From contig CAMGYJ010000010.1 of assembly GCA_946122785.1 (NCBI GenBank), forward strand, positions 14,421,467 through 14,485,466: a stretch of DNA of 64,000 nt, given 5' to 3'. Source of the stretch: Linum tenue. Its lineage: Eukaryota; Streptophyta; Magnoliopsida; Malpighiales; Linaceae. This document shows positions 1-11,103 of this stretch, in pieces (the stretch's first letter is position 1; each line of letters begins with the position of its first letter). Below the pieces are notes generated by a model. It was not told the origin of the DNA. It was given only the letters and a program-made list of their open reading frames with translations, and searched no databases. The translations under genes and the position numbers were made by a program.

Positions 1-1127
<1,127 letters not shown>

Positions 1128-1249
1128 CTGATTAGAGCGTGACAAAGAGAGAGCGGGCTAAGAGAGGGAGGGACTGAAGAAGGACGGGGGAGAAGAAGTC
1201 GAGTCGTGAATGGAGGTGGTGGAGCGCGGAAGTGGACTCCCATTTTGGC

Positions 1250-1257
1250 TATTTATA
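1250..1257 (-). promoter_or_regulatory. TATA box of the GSNOR gene
   Basis: TATAAATA on the minus strand, in the context CTTATAAATAGCC, 123 bp upstream of the ATG at 1127. The spacing leaves room for a 5' leader of about 90 nt rich in GA/CT, as is usual for plant housekeeping genes. Position and match are seen directly; use as the core promoter is inferred. Confidence 0.6.
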
Positions 1258-3189
1258 AGACTGTGAGGAGGAGCTGCGGTGGCATAGATCAACGGCTTCC
1301 ATCTTCAAATCTGTCTGTGGATATCATATTTTTAGCCATCGGATGATCCGGTTGCTGAGATAGTCAACTCAGCTGACCGGGCCCCAAAACCACTATGCCG
1401 AGTCGGGTCAATGGTGCTGTGGGCGGCTGGAAGTTAAGCATGGAACAGAAAACCGGATCGTACCAGCCGGTTCAATCGGAAAAATCGAAAACCGGACCAG
1501 GAACGATAAGACACCCATTTACCAAGCAAATTACCGCGCCGGTCGATTTTTACGGCATAACCGACACAATCCGAGATATCGTCTGGTTTTGTTCCGACCG
1601 ACGGTAGACTGATTTCAAAGGAAACGTCGTCGTTTCCTGCGACAAAATTGAAAAATAAAAAAGAAACTCGTGCAAACTAACAACCCTAATGGCCTAATCC
1701 CTAATCGATTCTTTCTTCCCCATCATTTCGGTTTCACTTCACCCTGCCGCTCCTCCTCTTCACCAGAACGTCGCCTGCTCGACACTCGACAGAAGAGAAC
1801 GTGAGATCTAGTCTCCGCGGGCCTGGTTTCCCTCCGCCGTCCCAGATCGGGTTTCCTTCCTTGGACTCTGGCACTAATTTCAGAGAAACAGGAAAAGACG
1901 CTGATTTTAGGAGAAGCATAAGAAGAAAGCTTGTATGCATGCATCAATGGTGGTTCCGGACTTCCCGTTCAGTAAGAAGGCGAGATGAACGAGAAAAAGA
2001 GGTTTTTATTAAGAGATTTGTTCTGGTAATGGCGGCAAAGAGATGAGAGTTTTCGATTAGGGACTGCTTTCCATTTGGCTTTGAGCGTTGGGGGTGGGGG
2101 CTAAGATTTGGTTTGCGATCTGGTGAGGATATAGTTGGGTGTGAGAGAGAGAGAGAAAGGAGAAATAATCGAAAATGGGGAAAGGCCGAAAGGCTGCACG
2201 GGAAGGAGGAAACGAGGACGATAAATGTGGGAAGTTTTTTTTATAAAAAATAATTATTGTTTAAATTTTCTATTAATTTGCTAACTGGTTGTATTTATTG
2301 CTCTGTATATTCCGATATATCCAGTATTATTCCGAAACGGTACCCTGATTTTGCCGGCAAGATTTTTTGACAAATTAAGGTTGGATAGTGAGAAGATTAT
2401 GTTCACGCTGTACCTTCCATACTTGTGTTCGAGTTTTACCCTACCCATTAAATATCCTTCGGGTTCGTGTTTTATCCTAACTAATTATGTCAGATTCAGA
2501 TGTACTAGTTATGTTTCACATCCCTAGTCCTAGAATGCAAAGGGAGGATAACTCTAATAGGGTGACATAATGTCAGAGAGATTAAATTTGGGTTTCTAGT
2601 GCCAAATTGGTTCAAAAATGACAGAAGGGGACATAATTGTCCAATCCCCACATTTGCAGCAAGCAGACGTACTGTAGGAGGCGATGGTGCCGCACGTGGG
2701 GAAGGGACTGAATCCCTTCTTTCACGTGTCCACCACCGCCGACCTCCTACTGCTAGTTCGGGTTATTTACTTTTTAAATAAAAGAAAGATTGCACTTCAA
2801 CCCCCAAATTCACTCCAACAGCTCTTTCAACCTACATCAACTATTTTATTCAATTTTCTTTAAAAGAACACCATATTTATTCACTTCTGCTTCACAACTT
2901 CCCGTTTTTCTTTCATAGGAGAATCCATGAAGCAAAAATATTTCTTGGCGGCTAGAGAGATGTATGAAGGTTGAATGGCTTTTTCAAGACCAAAGGTTGA
3001 ATGGTCGATAAGTAGAATGACCAAATTTCCAAATAACTTGTGTCACTATCCCCCCTTACTTCAAACTCCAACTTGTTGTTCTTCACGTATGGGCCTGGCA
3101 ACCCAACTAAACCCATCTTCTTTCTCCATAGCTTCATTCAAAGGTGGCCCCTGCAAATTCTTTGGCGGCCCAACTCCTCCTTGAAGCCC
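1258..3189. other. Intergenic DNA with a degenerate dispersed repeat and a leader-like block
   Basis: No intact gene is recognised. Positions 1395-1660 are rich in CCGGTTC/AACCGG words and end in GTCGTCGTTTCC. Positions 1690-2230 look like a 5' leader, with a pyrimidine-rich stretch, a GAGAGAGA run near 2145 and a short ORF at about 2175 starting MGKGRKAAREGG that stops after roughly 22 codons. Positions 2310-2385 hold CGGTACCCTGATTTTGCCGG, which has a relative near 59485-59520 (GGTACCCTAATTTTGTCAG). The stretch 58480-59620 repeats the same order: CCGG-rich block, GGCGTCGTTTTG, leader-like block, then the GGTACCCT-ATTTTG block. Both may be copies of one mobile element. From 2400 to 3189 I see only low-complexity transposon debris. 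Confidence 0.4.
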
Positions 3190-4447
3190 ACCTGTGAGCT
3201 TCCTAGGGTTCGCGTGGAAAGGGAGAGTACCGATGCCGCCTTTCTTCTTTAGCGATCCTTCCATCCGGCGGCCAGGAGCCTCGCCAATGACCGGCCTCGT
3301 CTACAAAGAGACCTCCGGCGGCAACTTCTTCTCCGGCAGTGCTTGTTTCCCCTCGTTCTCTGATGACTAGGTCGTCAAGCAGCTATGAGGGAGATCCGAC
3401 CCAACTCTTCTCATCGCCTCTCTCTCTTCTTCGCGAATCGGCGAAGAACCGCCCAGCTGGCTACGAGGTCCACCGAGTTCCTTTCCCGCCTTTGGCTCCT
3501 CGTCGTGCGACCTCAGCTCCGACTGCGGTTTCTTCGCCACAGTGAACGCCGCCCTAAGAGAAGTCTCGCCGACGGTCTCTGAAACTCCCCCGAGCTCCCC
3601 GCCTTGCTCGCCTGCCGCCGCGCCGCGGGGCCCGGCTCTAGCCGTGCCTCCCTTTCGGCACGAAGGCCGACCACCAGTCTCGGCCACCCCCGCGCGCCCC
3701 GCGCTTCGCTCGCCCGCCGTCACGCGCCGAGGGTCCGCGCCCCCAGCCGTCGCGCGTGCCACCGCGCCCTCTCGCCGCGATGGAGTCGGCGTTGCGTTGG
3801 TCTTCGCGGTGGGGTCGCCCTCCTCCGCCGCCGCTGCAGCAGTCCACCCTCGGTCACTAGCCTCCTGCTTGAGCTCAGCTAGCGTGAACTCGATCTTCTG
3901 TCGTATGCGAGCCCATGCCGGATCGATGAGCGTTGAAGAGCTTATGACGGCTCTGATACCAAATGATAGAACCTGGGATTAGGGTTCTATCGGAAATTGG
4001 GGATTTAGAGATTAAGAACAGAATTAGGGATTTGAGAAGAGAAAGATAGAGAATCGGCCTAGGCCTTTAGAGGGTTTGAGAACGAGATTTGGGAGAATTG
4101 GGAGAATAGGGTTTAGGAGATTGTTTCTTAATATTCTTCTTGTCTGATTATGAATGAAGGACCAATTACATATTTATAGCGAAAGACTAGAAAAACCTAA
4201 TAGACTATCCTAATATGACTCAATAACTACTAACCATATCTAATAATATCCTAATTATAGTAATAATAATTATTATGATAAATCCCAAGAATTGGGTTTC
4301 CATCATTTTTCTCTTATGACCTCATATTTTAGCTATATAATATTGTAAATAAGTGAAAACCTTAATTTCTCCAATAATTTAACTACATTTTGGTTTCTTT
4401 CTTGATCTTTTAATGATAATAACGATTATTTCTAATGTTTTTCACAT
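3190..4447 (-). mobile_element. LTR retrotransposon remnant: LTR, primer-binding site and gag start
   Basis: On the minus strand a probable LTR runs from about 4447 down to 3964 and ends in TCTATCA. It is followed at once by TGGTATCAGAGCC (3949-3961), a primer-binding site matching the 3' end of initiator-Met tRNA. The LTR has a minus-strand TATAAATA near 4173-4180. Downstream (lower coordinates) GC-rich sequence reads as a gag N-terminus, including IEFTLAELKQE, and then a basic arginine/glycine-rich stretch broken by frameshifts. The element stops near 3190 with no protease or polymerase and no second LTR, so it is a truncated relic. GC content is much higher than in neighbouring DNA. The LTR 5' boundary is approximate. 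Confidence 0.6.
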
Positions 4448-4547
4448 AAATTAGATACCCATTGGGTCGACCTGCCACGACCTGTGTCCCGTGGTAAATT
4501 ACCCGACCTGGACCCGACCTGCCATGGGGCGAGTATGGGTATCTAGA

Positions 4548-5613
4548 TAGGGGTGGGCATCCGGTTCGGTAAACCCGAACCGAACCGGACCGAAACCGAA
4601 TATCATTAATTCGGTTCGGAATTCGGAAACCAATACCACACGTTTCGGAAACCAGGACATGCACAACCGAAACCGACTTCCGATAAACCGACCGATAAAC
4701 CGAAATAAGAAAAAGAGATGACAGACTAAAAAAGCCCACTCAACTACATAGCCCAATTTACGGCCCAAAACCAGCTGACTGCCTAGCCCAACCTTGCTAA
4801 ACCCTATTGCGGCCGATTCTCATCTCTTCAGCAGTCTCCGCCAACTCCGTCGCTTTCATATCTCATCTTCGTCCACCATAGAAAAACCAAAGAGAGAAAG
4901 AAACCAGGTCGGCTCTCCGCCATGAGTCCATCCTCTTTCTCTCCGCCCTAAGTCCGTCTCTTTCCTTCAACGCTTCAACCTAAAAAAAATTTGGAAACAG
5001 AAGCAAAGGTCAGAAATCAGATCTCATGATCCTCTCTCTTCAGCCAAAATAAGATCTCCAAACCGACATGCAACCCAAATAGAAACATAGCTTTGAGCTT
5101 CCTCATAGTCGGAATCGTTGTCTGAGAGCAAGATTGGCAGCAGGGTTGCATTTCATCTTCCTTTCTTTCTTTCTTCCTTCCCTTCTATTCTGCTTTTTTT
5201 TTCTCTCAGGGGCAATGGAAATTGGCCTAGTGGGGGGTTGGTTCAATGGTGGCGGATGGGATGGGTAGGAAAGGTAAGGAAGGTAGAGAGCTAGAGGGAG
5301 AAAAGTGTAGAAGGGAAAAAAAATGAGAGAGAGATGGAGAGGAGAAAAGTGAGAGAGAGTCAGAGTCAGAGAGGCGAGATAAATGGTCTGTGTGGGCTTG
5401 GGGTCTATTGTTGCCCAGCAACAAAAACGCAGCACAGCAGCATTTTCGGTTTTGGGCAGAAAACCGAATCGAACCGATTTATAACTCGGTTCGGGCAAAC
5501 CGAACCGAGTTATAATTCGGTTCGAATTCGGTTTGCCATCCACTCGAAATCGGAATACCGGTACTCATCTGTTCGGTTCGGTTCAAACCGAACCGACCGA
5601 ATGCCCACCCCTA
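4548..5613. mobile_element. Non-autonomous hAT element, 1066 bp, 8-bp TSD
   Basis: Perfect 13-bp terminal inverted repeats TAGGGGTGGGCAT (4548-4560 and, inverted, 5601-5613) are flanked by the 8-bp target duplication TATCTAGA at 4540-4547 and 5614-5621. Both ends carry subterminal clusters of CGGTTCGGTT/AACCGAACCG, the usual arrangement of hAT transposase-binding repeats. The centre (about 4800-5400) resembles a plant 5' leader, pyrimidine-rich then GA-rich, and no transposase ORF is present. The flanks (about 4450-4547 and 5622-5655) are themselves CCCGACC/GGGCAGG-rich and end in CATTGCCATTCCTA, so this element appears to sit inside an older hAT-like MITE. Confidence 0.9.
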
Positions 5614-5869
5614 TATCTAGATACCAGCCCCGAACCTGCCCCATTGCCATTCCTAATTAGTGGTATGTCAGTTTAATGTAAAAATGTAAAAAAAAAATCA
5701 TTTACATCTGGGTGAAGGCTCAATCATTATAAGGGTATAATCTTGTCCACAATCAAGGAGAAAACTCGATAGATACAGAGAAAGAATTCAAAAAATTGAA
5801 GCTCAATGAACCAAAATAAATTCAATATTATTCAATATCTCAATGTCTGCCCTAAAACTCATGTTTTTT

Positions 5870-6889
5870 TTTATGGTTAAATTAGAATTGCATTAAGAAC
5901 CGACAACCATTAGCAAAAATGGCTAAGGCGTCTCTCAACACAAACAGAGAATCAGTACAATGAAACCTTCCTACACAGGGAAGAAAACTGAAAGAAGGAA
6001 TAAACTACCCCAACACCCTATACTCAAAACAATCTAACAAACTCTGGTCAAGTTGGCACCGAAAACGAATGATGCACTTTGCAGCTAGTAAAAGTTGAGA
6101 ATGACTTCTCGCATCCTTTGAGCCATACATCCTAGAGCAGCGCTCACGCCAGACTAGGCTTATCACCACACACCAAGCCAACCGATTGAAAGCATCCTCA
6201 GCCGTTGCACCACTCCATCGAGATACACACCACTGTAAAACAGACTGCCAGTCACCCAGTGCTGGAGGAGCTGCAGTCTGCAAAATCAAAGATAGAATAC
6301 TTCTAATATATGAACAATCAACAAAAGGTGATATACGTTTCAGAAATTCCAGGACAGAGCAGACAAAGCCCAGAGAGCGGTTTCCCCCACGCAATCAACT
6401 TGTTCTGCAGTTTCAGCCGATCATTTATCACAAGCCACAGAATAAATCCATGGCGAGGACCGATATGCTTGTCTCAAACAAGTCTATACCACGACAAAAT
6501 GTTGTCCCGCTCTCTGAACGAGTTCGGGCCTTCTTAACAGAATAAGATATCATCACATCGCAATCCCATGTCAAAACAACCCCCATTTGCGATATGAAAG
6601 GATGCGTTGCCACGATATTTTAGAATTTTTTACAGATCCACGAACCAACAGTCGATGCTCTAATGTCCCATATGGAAGACTGCTTAACACGATAACGACA
6701 GATCCAGGCAACCCAAAAAGATCCCTCCTCTACATGAATGGCCCAGAGATGCATAAGAACACACGCTTCATTCTAGAGAACAAAGCTACGAATCCCAAGA
6801 CCACCCTCTAGTTTTGGCCGAGCAAGAAACTGCCAAGAAGTAACAGCCCTCTTCCTTACTGATGAATCATCAATATCCCACAGGAATTT
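5870..6889 (-). pseudogene. LINE ORF2 C-terminal part (end of RT, zf-RVT-like)
   Basis: Read on the minus strand from the Athila-1 insertion point, the frame continues as LWDIDDSSVRKRAVTSW and LEGGLGIRS, the conserved LINE block after the RT domain. This is followed by a degenerate stretch ending LAWCVVISLVWRERCSRMYG, the usual C-terminus of plant L1 ORF2. It joins exactly to the reading frame that ends ...ESICNKF at 14097, on the other side of the LTR element. Several frameshifts and stops are present. Confidence 0.85.
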
Positions 6890-8207
6890 TGATAATCGGC
6901 TTTAATATATCGGATTCGTGAGCTGTATGTGACTATCTCATGGTATGTTTAAGCCGATTGGTGCTATTTTAGGGAGAATTAATCCGTAATGGTTGAAAAG
7001 CCATTACCATTTTGTGTTGGAGTTTTGGTGTGTGTTTAGGTAAAAAGCTAAATAAAATGGCAGCACTGAAACTTTCGAAGGAGGAGATGGCGGGAGGAAT
7101 TGGATCGTGTTTCTTCCACAACAAGTAATTGGACCAAAGCCCAGTTGATGGGGCCTATTACTTGGACAAGGAGCTGGGCGGAATTTTACTTGAAAGAAAG
7201 AAGGAAAGAATGGGCCAGGAGGTCCAATTAATTGGACACGCTATTCTTTGGGGACACACAATGGGGAGGAAGGCAATTATTTGTTGGGAGGGATTTAATT
7301 GGACCGGGAAGCAGAAGGAGGGAGGAGAATTCTTGGACGGACAAAACTTCTTCTCGGGCAGCAGGGCGCAGCGGAGAAACGAATTTGGGACGGAAATCAT
7401 TGGCGCTTTGGGGCGATCGCGAGCTGAGGAGCAGAACGAGTGGAGCAGCGGGAAGAAATATCAGTATTTTTTTCCTTTTGCTTCGATTCGATGATGATTA
7501 TAAACATGATTGAGTGCTTTATTTTTATCATGAACTAAACCCCAATTTCTGGGGGAAACACCATAGGATGTTGCTATTTCTTGATTTGATGGATTGATTC
7601 GTATTTCTTTTCTTCCAATCTCTATTGCATGGAATTACTTAATGCTTTGTGTTGACTGGCCACCAATACAATGAATCGTAGTTAATTAGGTTATTAGCGA
7701 CAGTGAAACCCTAATAACTGAACCTATTTCGTGTGACATAGTAACTTATCGAAGCGACAGTGGACTAAATAAGGTGCTATGCGGTCTTAAATAGGATATC
7801 GATCTTCAGACTATATAGTTAATTCATTGAGCTACGACAGTAGGATTTGAATTGATTATTTAGTACGTAGTAATTCCCGACAAGGATAACTAGCACAGTA
7901 GTGATATCCTGGCTGTAGAGATATGGATTAAATTGATTGGAATGTATGAATTAATCAGGATAGGATAGGTAGCGAGTCCCGGTGTTTCTCCCAGAGCTTT
8001 CTCCCATTGAATTTCCCTCGACAAGTTTACTTTGCTTAATTAGTTTATTTTGCTTTTAGATAATTAGTATCATTAAACCATTTTCACCTATAGTTTGCTC
8101 AATTAAATCGGTAAATCTTAAGGTTGTACCAGTCCCTGAGAGACGATACCCGGACTTTCCGGATTACTACAAGATAGGAATTGAAGCTATACGCTTTTGC
8201 CCTATCA
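6890..8207 (+). repeat. Athila-1 5' LTR
   Basis: 1318 bp, TG...CA ends, followed by the primer-binding site. The first half carries repeated TTGGAC words (for example AATTGGACC, CTTGGACAA, GGTCCAATTAATTGGAC) between about 7125 and 7345. No clear TATA box is visible. The open frame 7129-7494 is repeated exactly in the other LTR and is probably not a gene. Confidence 0.95.
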
Positions 8208-8213
8208 AGTTTT

Positions 8214-8231
8214 TGGCGCCGTTGCCGGGGA
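8214..8231 (+). promoter_or_regulatory. Primer-binding site, tRNA-Asp type
   Basis: TGGCGCCGTTGCCGGGGA starts six bases after the LTR end. It is complementary to the 3' end of plant tRNA-Asp and is the primer-binding site expected for Athila-lineage elements. This fixes the direction of the element as plus. Confidence 0.9.
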
Positions 8232-8326
8232 CTGCCATACCTTATTTTTGTTGATTTTTGTGAGTGAACTTTTTTGATCTGGGTGTTAGTGTGAAGGTGA
8301 ATTTTTCAGGTTTATCCTCCTTGTGC

Positions 8327-9676
8327 ATGCCAAGGAGGACGACTGGCAATTTACTGCCACTAGATCCCGAGATCGAGAGGACCTGCCGACAGAACAGGAA
8401 GCAGGTCAAGTTAGGGAAGCAGCCTACCACATCCACAACTCCTAGGCCTTCCCTAACCCAGAATCGTCAACCGAGAAGGCAGGTTTCACCACCTGTTGTC
8501 TCTACACCACCGACACCACCACCTCGTGAGGTTGAGCCTGTCATCATGGCAGAACAGGATCGTTCAATCAGGGCTCGCTTGAATCGGAGGACTGGAGCCC
8601 GAGCTTCATGTGTTGTCATTCCGGCTGAGGATGCAAACATGGAGATTACCCCTGCCTTCATCAATATGATCACTAATGGGTACACGTTCTCAGGGGCTAG
8701 CACCGAGGATCCTCATGAACATCTCCGCCGGTTCGCAAGCATTTGTGATACGATGAAGAGCCCGACTGTGTCTGACGATGCCATCCGTCTTCGGATGTTC
8801 TCATTTTCTCTGCTAGGGAATGCATCACACTGGTTCCAGAACTTAACACCCCGTTCCATTACAACATGGGGTCAGCTTGAGAAGACCTTTTTGGACAAAT
8901 ACTTTCCTCCTGCCAAGGCAATGAAGAGGCAAGAAGAAATTGTGACTTTTAAACAAGCTGAAGACGAGAGTCTGACCGAGGCATGGGAGCGCTATAAGGA
9001 GCTTCTAATGAGATGCCCGAGCCACGGTCTTGAAGATTGGAACGTGATCTCCATCTTCTTCAACGGAATCAGAAGACAATTCCGAGATGCTCTGAATAAT
9101 GCTTCCCGGAATGGTTTCACAAGAATGGAAGCACCAGAAGCATATGAACTGGTAGAGAAGATATGCTCTGAAGATACTGAATGGGGTAGTGAAACCAGCA
9201 TTCGAAGGAGAGGAGGCTTGCATGAGATCGACAGAGTTGCAAGTTTAGAAGCAAAGATTGATGCTAAGCTGGATTCCAAGTTCGATGCACTCGAACGCAG
9301 GCTGGCTAAGATGACTCTTGGTAGACAGGAGGAGGTTGCTTATTGCGAATTATGTGAAAGTGCTCATCATAGGGATCTATGTCCACTGGTGGCTGATCAG
9401 ATGGAAGATGTGCACTATATCAACAATCAGCAAAATCAAGGCCAGGGTGGTATGTATTCGAATACCTACAACCCACAATGGAGGAAGCATCCTAACTTTT
9501 CCTGGGCGAACAACAACCCAACTGGTGCTCGCAACATTCCACCTCCAGGCCTGCAGAAACAACAACCTCCACCTCAACCAGAGAAGAAACCACAACTTGA
9601 AGAATTGCTTCTGGCTCACATGCAGAAAACCGACAATAATTTGAAGGGCCTGGATCAATTTTCACTCAACAGCTAG
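8327..9676 (+). CDS. Athila-1 gag
   Basis: Retrotransposon capsid protein of about 449 residues. I place the start at the ATG at 8327 (MPRRTTGN), because the upstream part of the open frame begins with GTG and reads like leader. The retrotrans_gag domain covers roughly residues 100-260, with FINMITNGYTFSGASTEDP, LGNASHWFQNL, TWGQLEKTFLDKYFPP and ESLTEAWERYKELLMRCPSH all in the family order. A zinc-knuckle-like CELCESAHHRDLC follows, its spacing slightly off the usual CCHC. The frame stops at TAG 9676, and the next frame (-1) resumes the same protein (FTQQLAINNNLQSS), so a single base was probably lost in CAATTTTCA near 9656-9662. I see no classical slippery heptamer in the right phase. Capsid assembly on the element RNA is the inferred role. 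Confidence 0.92.
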   Translation: MPRRTTGNLLPLDPEIERTCRQNRKQVKLGKQPTTSTTPRPSLTQNRQPRRQVSPPVVSTPPTPPPREVEPVIMAEQDRSIRARLNRRTGARASCVVIPAEDANMEITPAFINMITNGYTFSGASTEDPHEHLRRFASICDTMKSPTVSDDAIRLRMFSFSLLGNASHWFQNLTPRSITTWGQLEKTFLDKYFPPAKAMKRQEEIVTFKQAEDESLTEAWERYKELLMRCPSHGLEDWNVISIFFNGIRRQFRDALNNASRNGFTRMEAPEAYELVEKICSEDTEWGSETSIRRRGGLHEIDRVASLEAKIDAKLDSKFDALERRLAKMTLGRQEEVAYCELCESAHHRDLCPLVADQMEDVHYINNQQNQGQGGMYSNTYNPQWRKHPNFSWANNNPTGARNIPPPGLQKQQPPPQPEKKPQLEELLLAHMQKTDNNLKGLDQFSLNS

Positions 9677-9702
9677 CCATCAACAATAATTTACAATCGT
9701 CT

Positions 9703-11103
9703 ATGCTAGCTATGGAGAGGCAGATAGGCCAGATGGCTCAAACTTTGGCAGATATTCAAGGTAGGATTCCCGGGACTTTACCAGCAAATACCGAGAGGAA
9801 TCTGAAGGATGCCATGGTTGTAGCTGTCACATTGAGGAGTGGAAAGGCCTTGGAGGATCCAGAGAGTTCAAGGAAGTCAACAAAATCTGAAAAAGAAGGA
9901 GTTGTAGAGGTAGAGGATGAAGAAAGTGCAAAAGCTGAAAAATCTGACTTGCACAGCCAAACTGCATGCAATCTGCCTGTGCAAAAGCAATCTGCCCGTG
10001 TACCTCAAAAAGTGGAAAAATTGAAGAGCGAAGAGGTAAAGCCTTATGAACCTCCCGCACCATTCCCTCAAAGGTTAATGAAGCCCATGGAAGATCCAAA
10101 CTTCAAGAAATTTGTGAATATCTTCAAGCAACTTCATATCAACATACCGTTGGCGGAGGCACTTGAACAGATGCCTACATATGCTAAATTCTTAAGGGAG
10201 TTGCTGACGAAGAAGCGCAAATGGGCTGATCTGGAGAAGTTAACCCTTACTTCTGAATGTAGTGCTGTGATTCAGAATAAATTACCAGAAAAGAGGGATG
10301 ATCCGGGCAGCTTCACCATTCCATGTGTCATTGGAGGTTCAGAATTCAATAAATCACTTTGTGATCTTGGAGCAGGAATTAATTTGATGCCATACTCAGT
10401 CTACAGGAAATTGGGATTGGGAGATGTTCTTAAGCCTACTCGGATCACTCTCCAATTGGCTGATCGATCAGTGAAAATTCCAAAGGGAGTGGTGGAGAAT
10501 GTATTGGTGAAGGTGGGGAAGTTTATTCTCCCTACAGATTTTGTGATTCTGGAGATGGAAGATGATCGGGGAGTGCCTCTAATTCTCGGCAGACCTTTTC
10601 TAGCAACCGGTGACGCACTCATCGATGTTGGGAGAGGCAAGTTGACATTCCGAGTAGGTAAGGAGGAGGAAATTTTTAATGTCTTTCAAGTTGACCATAA
10701 TCATGATGAATTTGAAAGTGGAGCTCGAGAAAGGAAAAATCCCTCTTCCTGTGATAGTGGACCATCCGAAGAACTATCACCTATCCTATCTGCTCAGATT
10801 CTGAAGTCAAAGCAAGGGCAGAAATCCTTGCCAGGTCACCTCAAGCATAGATATTTGGGTAAGGATTTCAATCTTCCTGTTATTATTCCTTCTTCACTGA
10901 CATTGAAACAGGAAGAGTACCTGCTTGAGGCGCTGCAATACCACCTACGCCTCACTAAAGGGTCCAACATGCAAGCTAAGAAGGTCATACCTAATTTTCG
11001 CACACCTGGCCCTACTGAGGTGACTCATATGTTGGATGGAGGTTATGCGTTCTATCATTGCTCGGGAGGGTATGCTGGATACCTTTCCATACCCATTGGT
11101 TGA
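9703..11103 (+). CDS. Athila-1 gag C-terminus and aspartic protease with vestigial RT
   Basis: Continuation of the gag polyprotein in the -1 frame. Residues 1-50 read MERQIGQMAQTLADIQGR then GTLPANTERN, the conserved gag tail. A charged linker follows (lysine/glutamate-rich, about residues 50-130). The retropepsin region spans roughly residues 195-325, with FTIPCVIGG, the active-site motif CDLGAGINLMPYSVY (DLGAG for the usual DSGA/DLGAS) and VPLILGRPFLATGDALIDV. After the protease come LPGHLKHRYLGKDFNLPVII and EEYLLEALQ, the normal approach to RT, and then the frame collapses. Only a scrap resembling RT motif A remains (YCSGGYAGY-like, catalytic Asp replaced by Gly) before the stop at 11103. 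RNase H and integrase are missing, so a deletion removed them. Confidence 0.88.
   Translation: MLAMERQIGQMAQTLADIQGRIPGTLPANTERNLKDAMVVAVTLRSGKALEDPESSRKSTKSEKEGVVEVEDEESAKAEKSDLHSQTACNLPVQKQSARVPQKVEKLKSEEVKPYEPPAPFPQRLMKPMEDPNFKKFVNIFKQLHINIPLAEALEQMPTYAKFLRELLTKKRKWADLEKLTLTSECSAVIQNKLPEKRDDPGSFTIPCVIGGSEFNKSLCDLGAGINLMPYSVYRKLGLGDVLKPTRITLQLADRSVKIPKGVVENVLVKVGKFILPTDFVILEMEDDRGVPLILGRPFLATGDALIDVGRGKLTFRVGKEEEIFNVFQVDHNHDEFESGARERKNPSSCDSGPSEELSPILSAQILKSKQGQKSLPGHLKHRYLGKDFNLPVIIPSSLTLKQEEYLLEALQYHLRLTKGSNMQAKKVIPNFRTPGPTEVTHMLDGGYAFYHCSGGYAGYLSIPIG

Noticed and set aside
3367..3982. Overlapping GC-rich open frames on both strands
   Set aside because: Explained as shadows of a GC-rich, arginine/alanine-rich gag remnant on the minus strand.
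7129..7494. 121-residue open frame MDQSPVDGAYYLDK...
   Set aside because: Lies wholly inside the LTR and is repeated in the other LTR at 13013-13378; no resemblance to a protein family.
9650..9665. Programmed -1 frameshift between gag and protease of Athila-1
   Set aside because: No X-XXY-YYZ heptamer in the correct phase and no obvious downstream pseudoknot; a one-base loss is simpler, though not proven.
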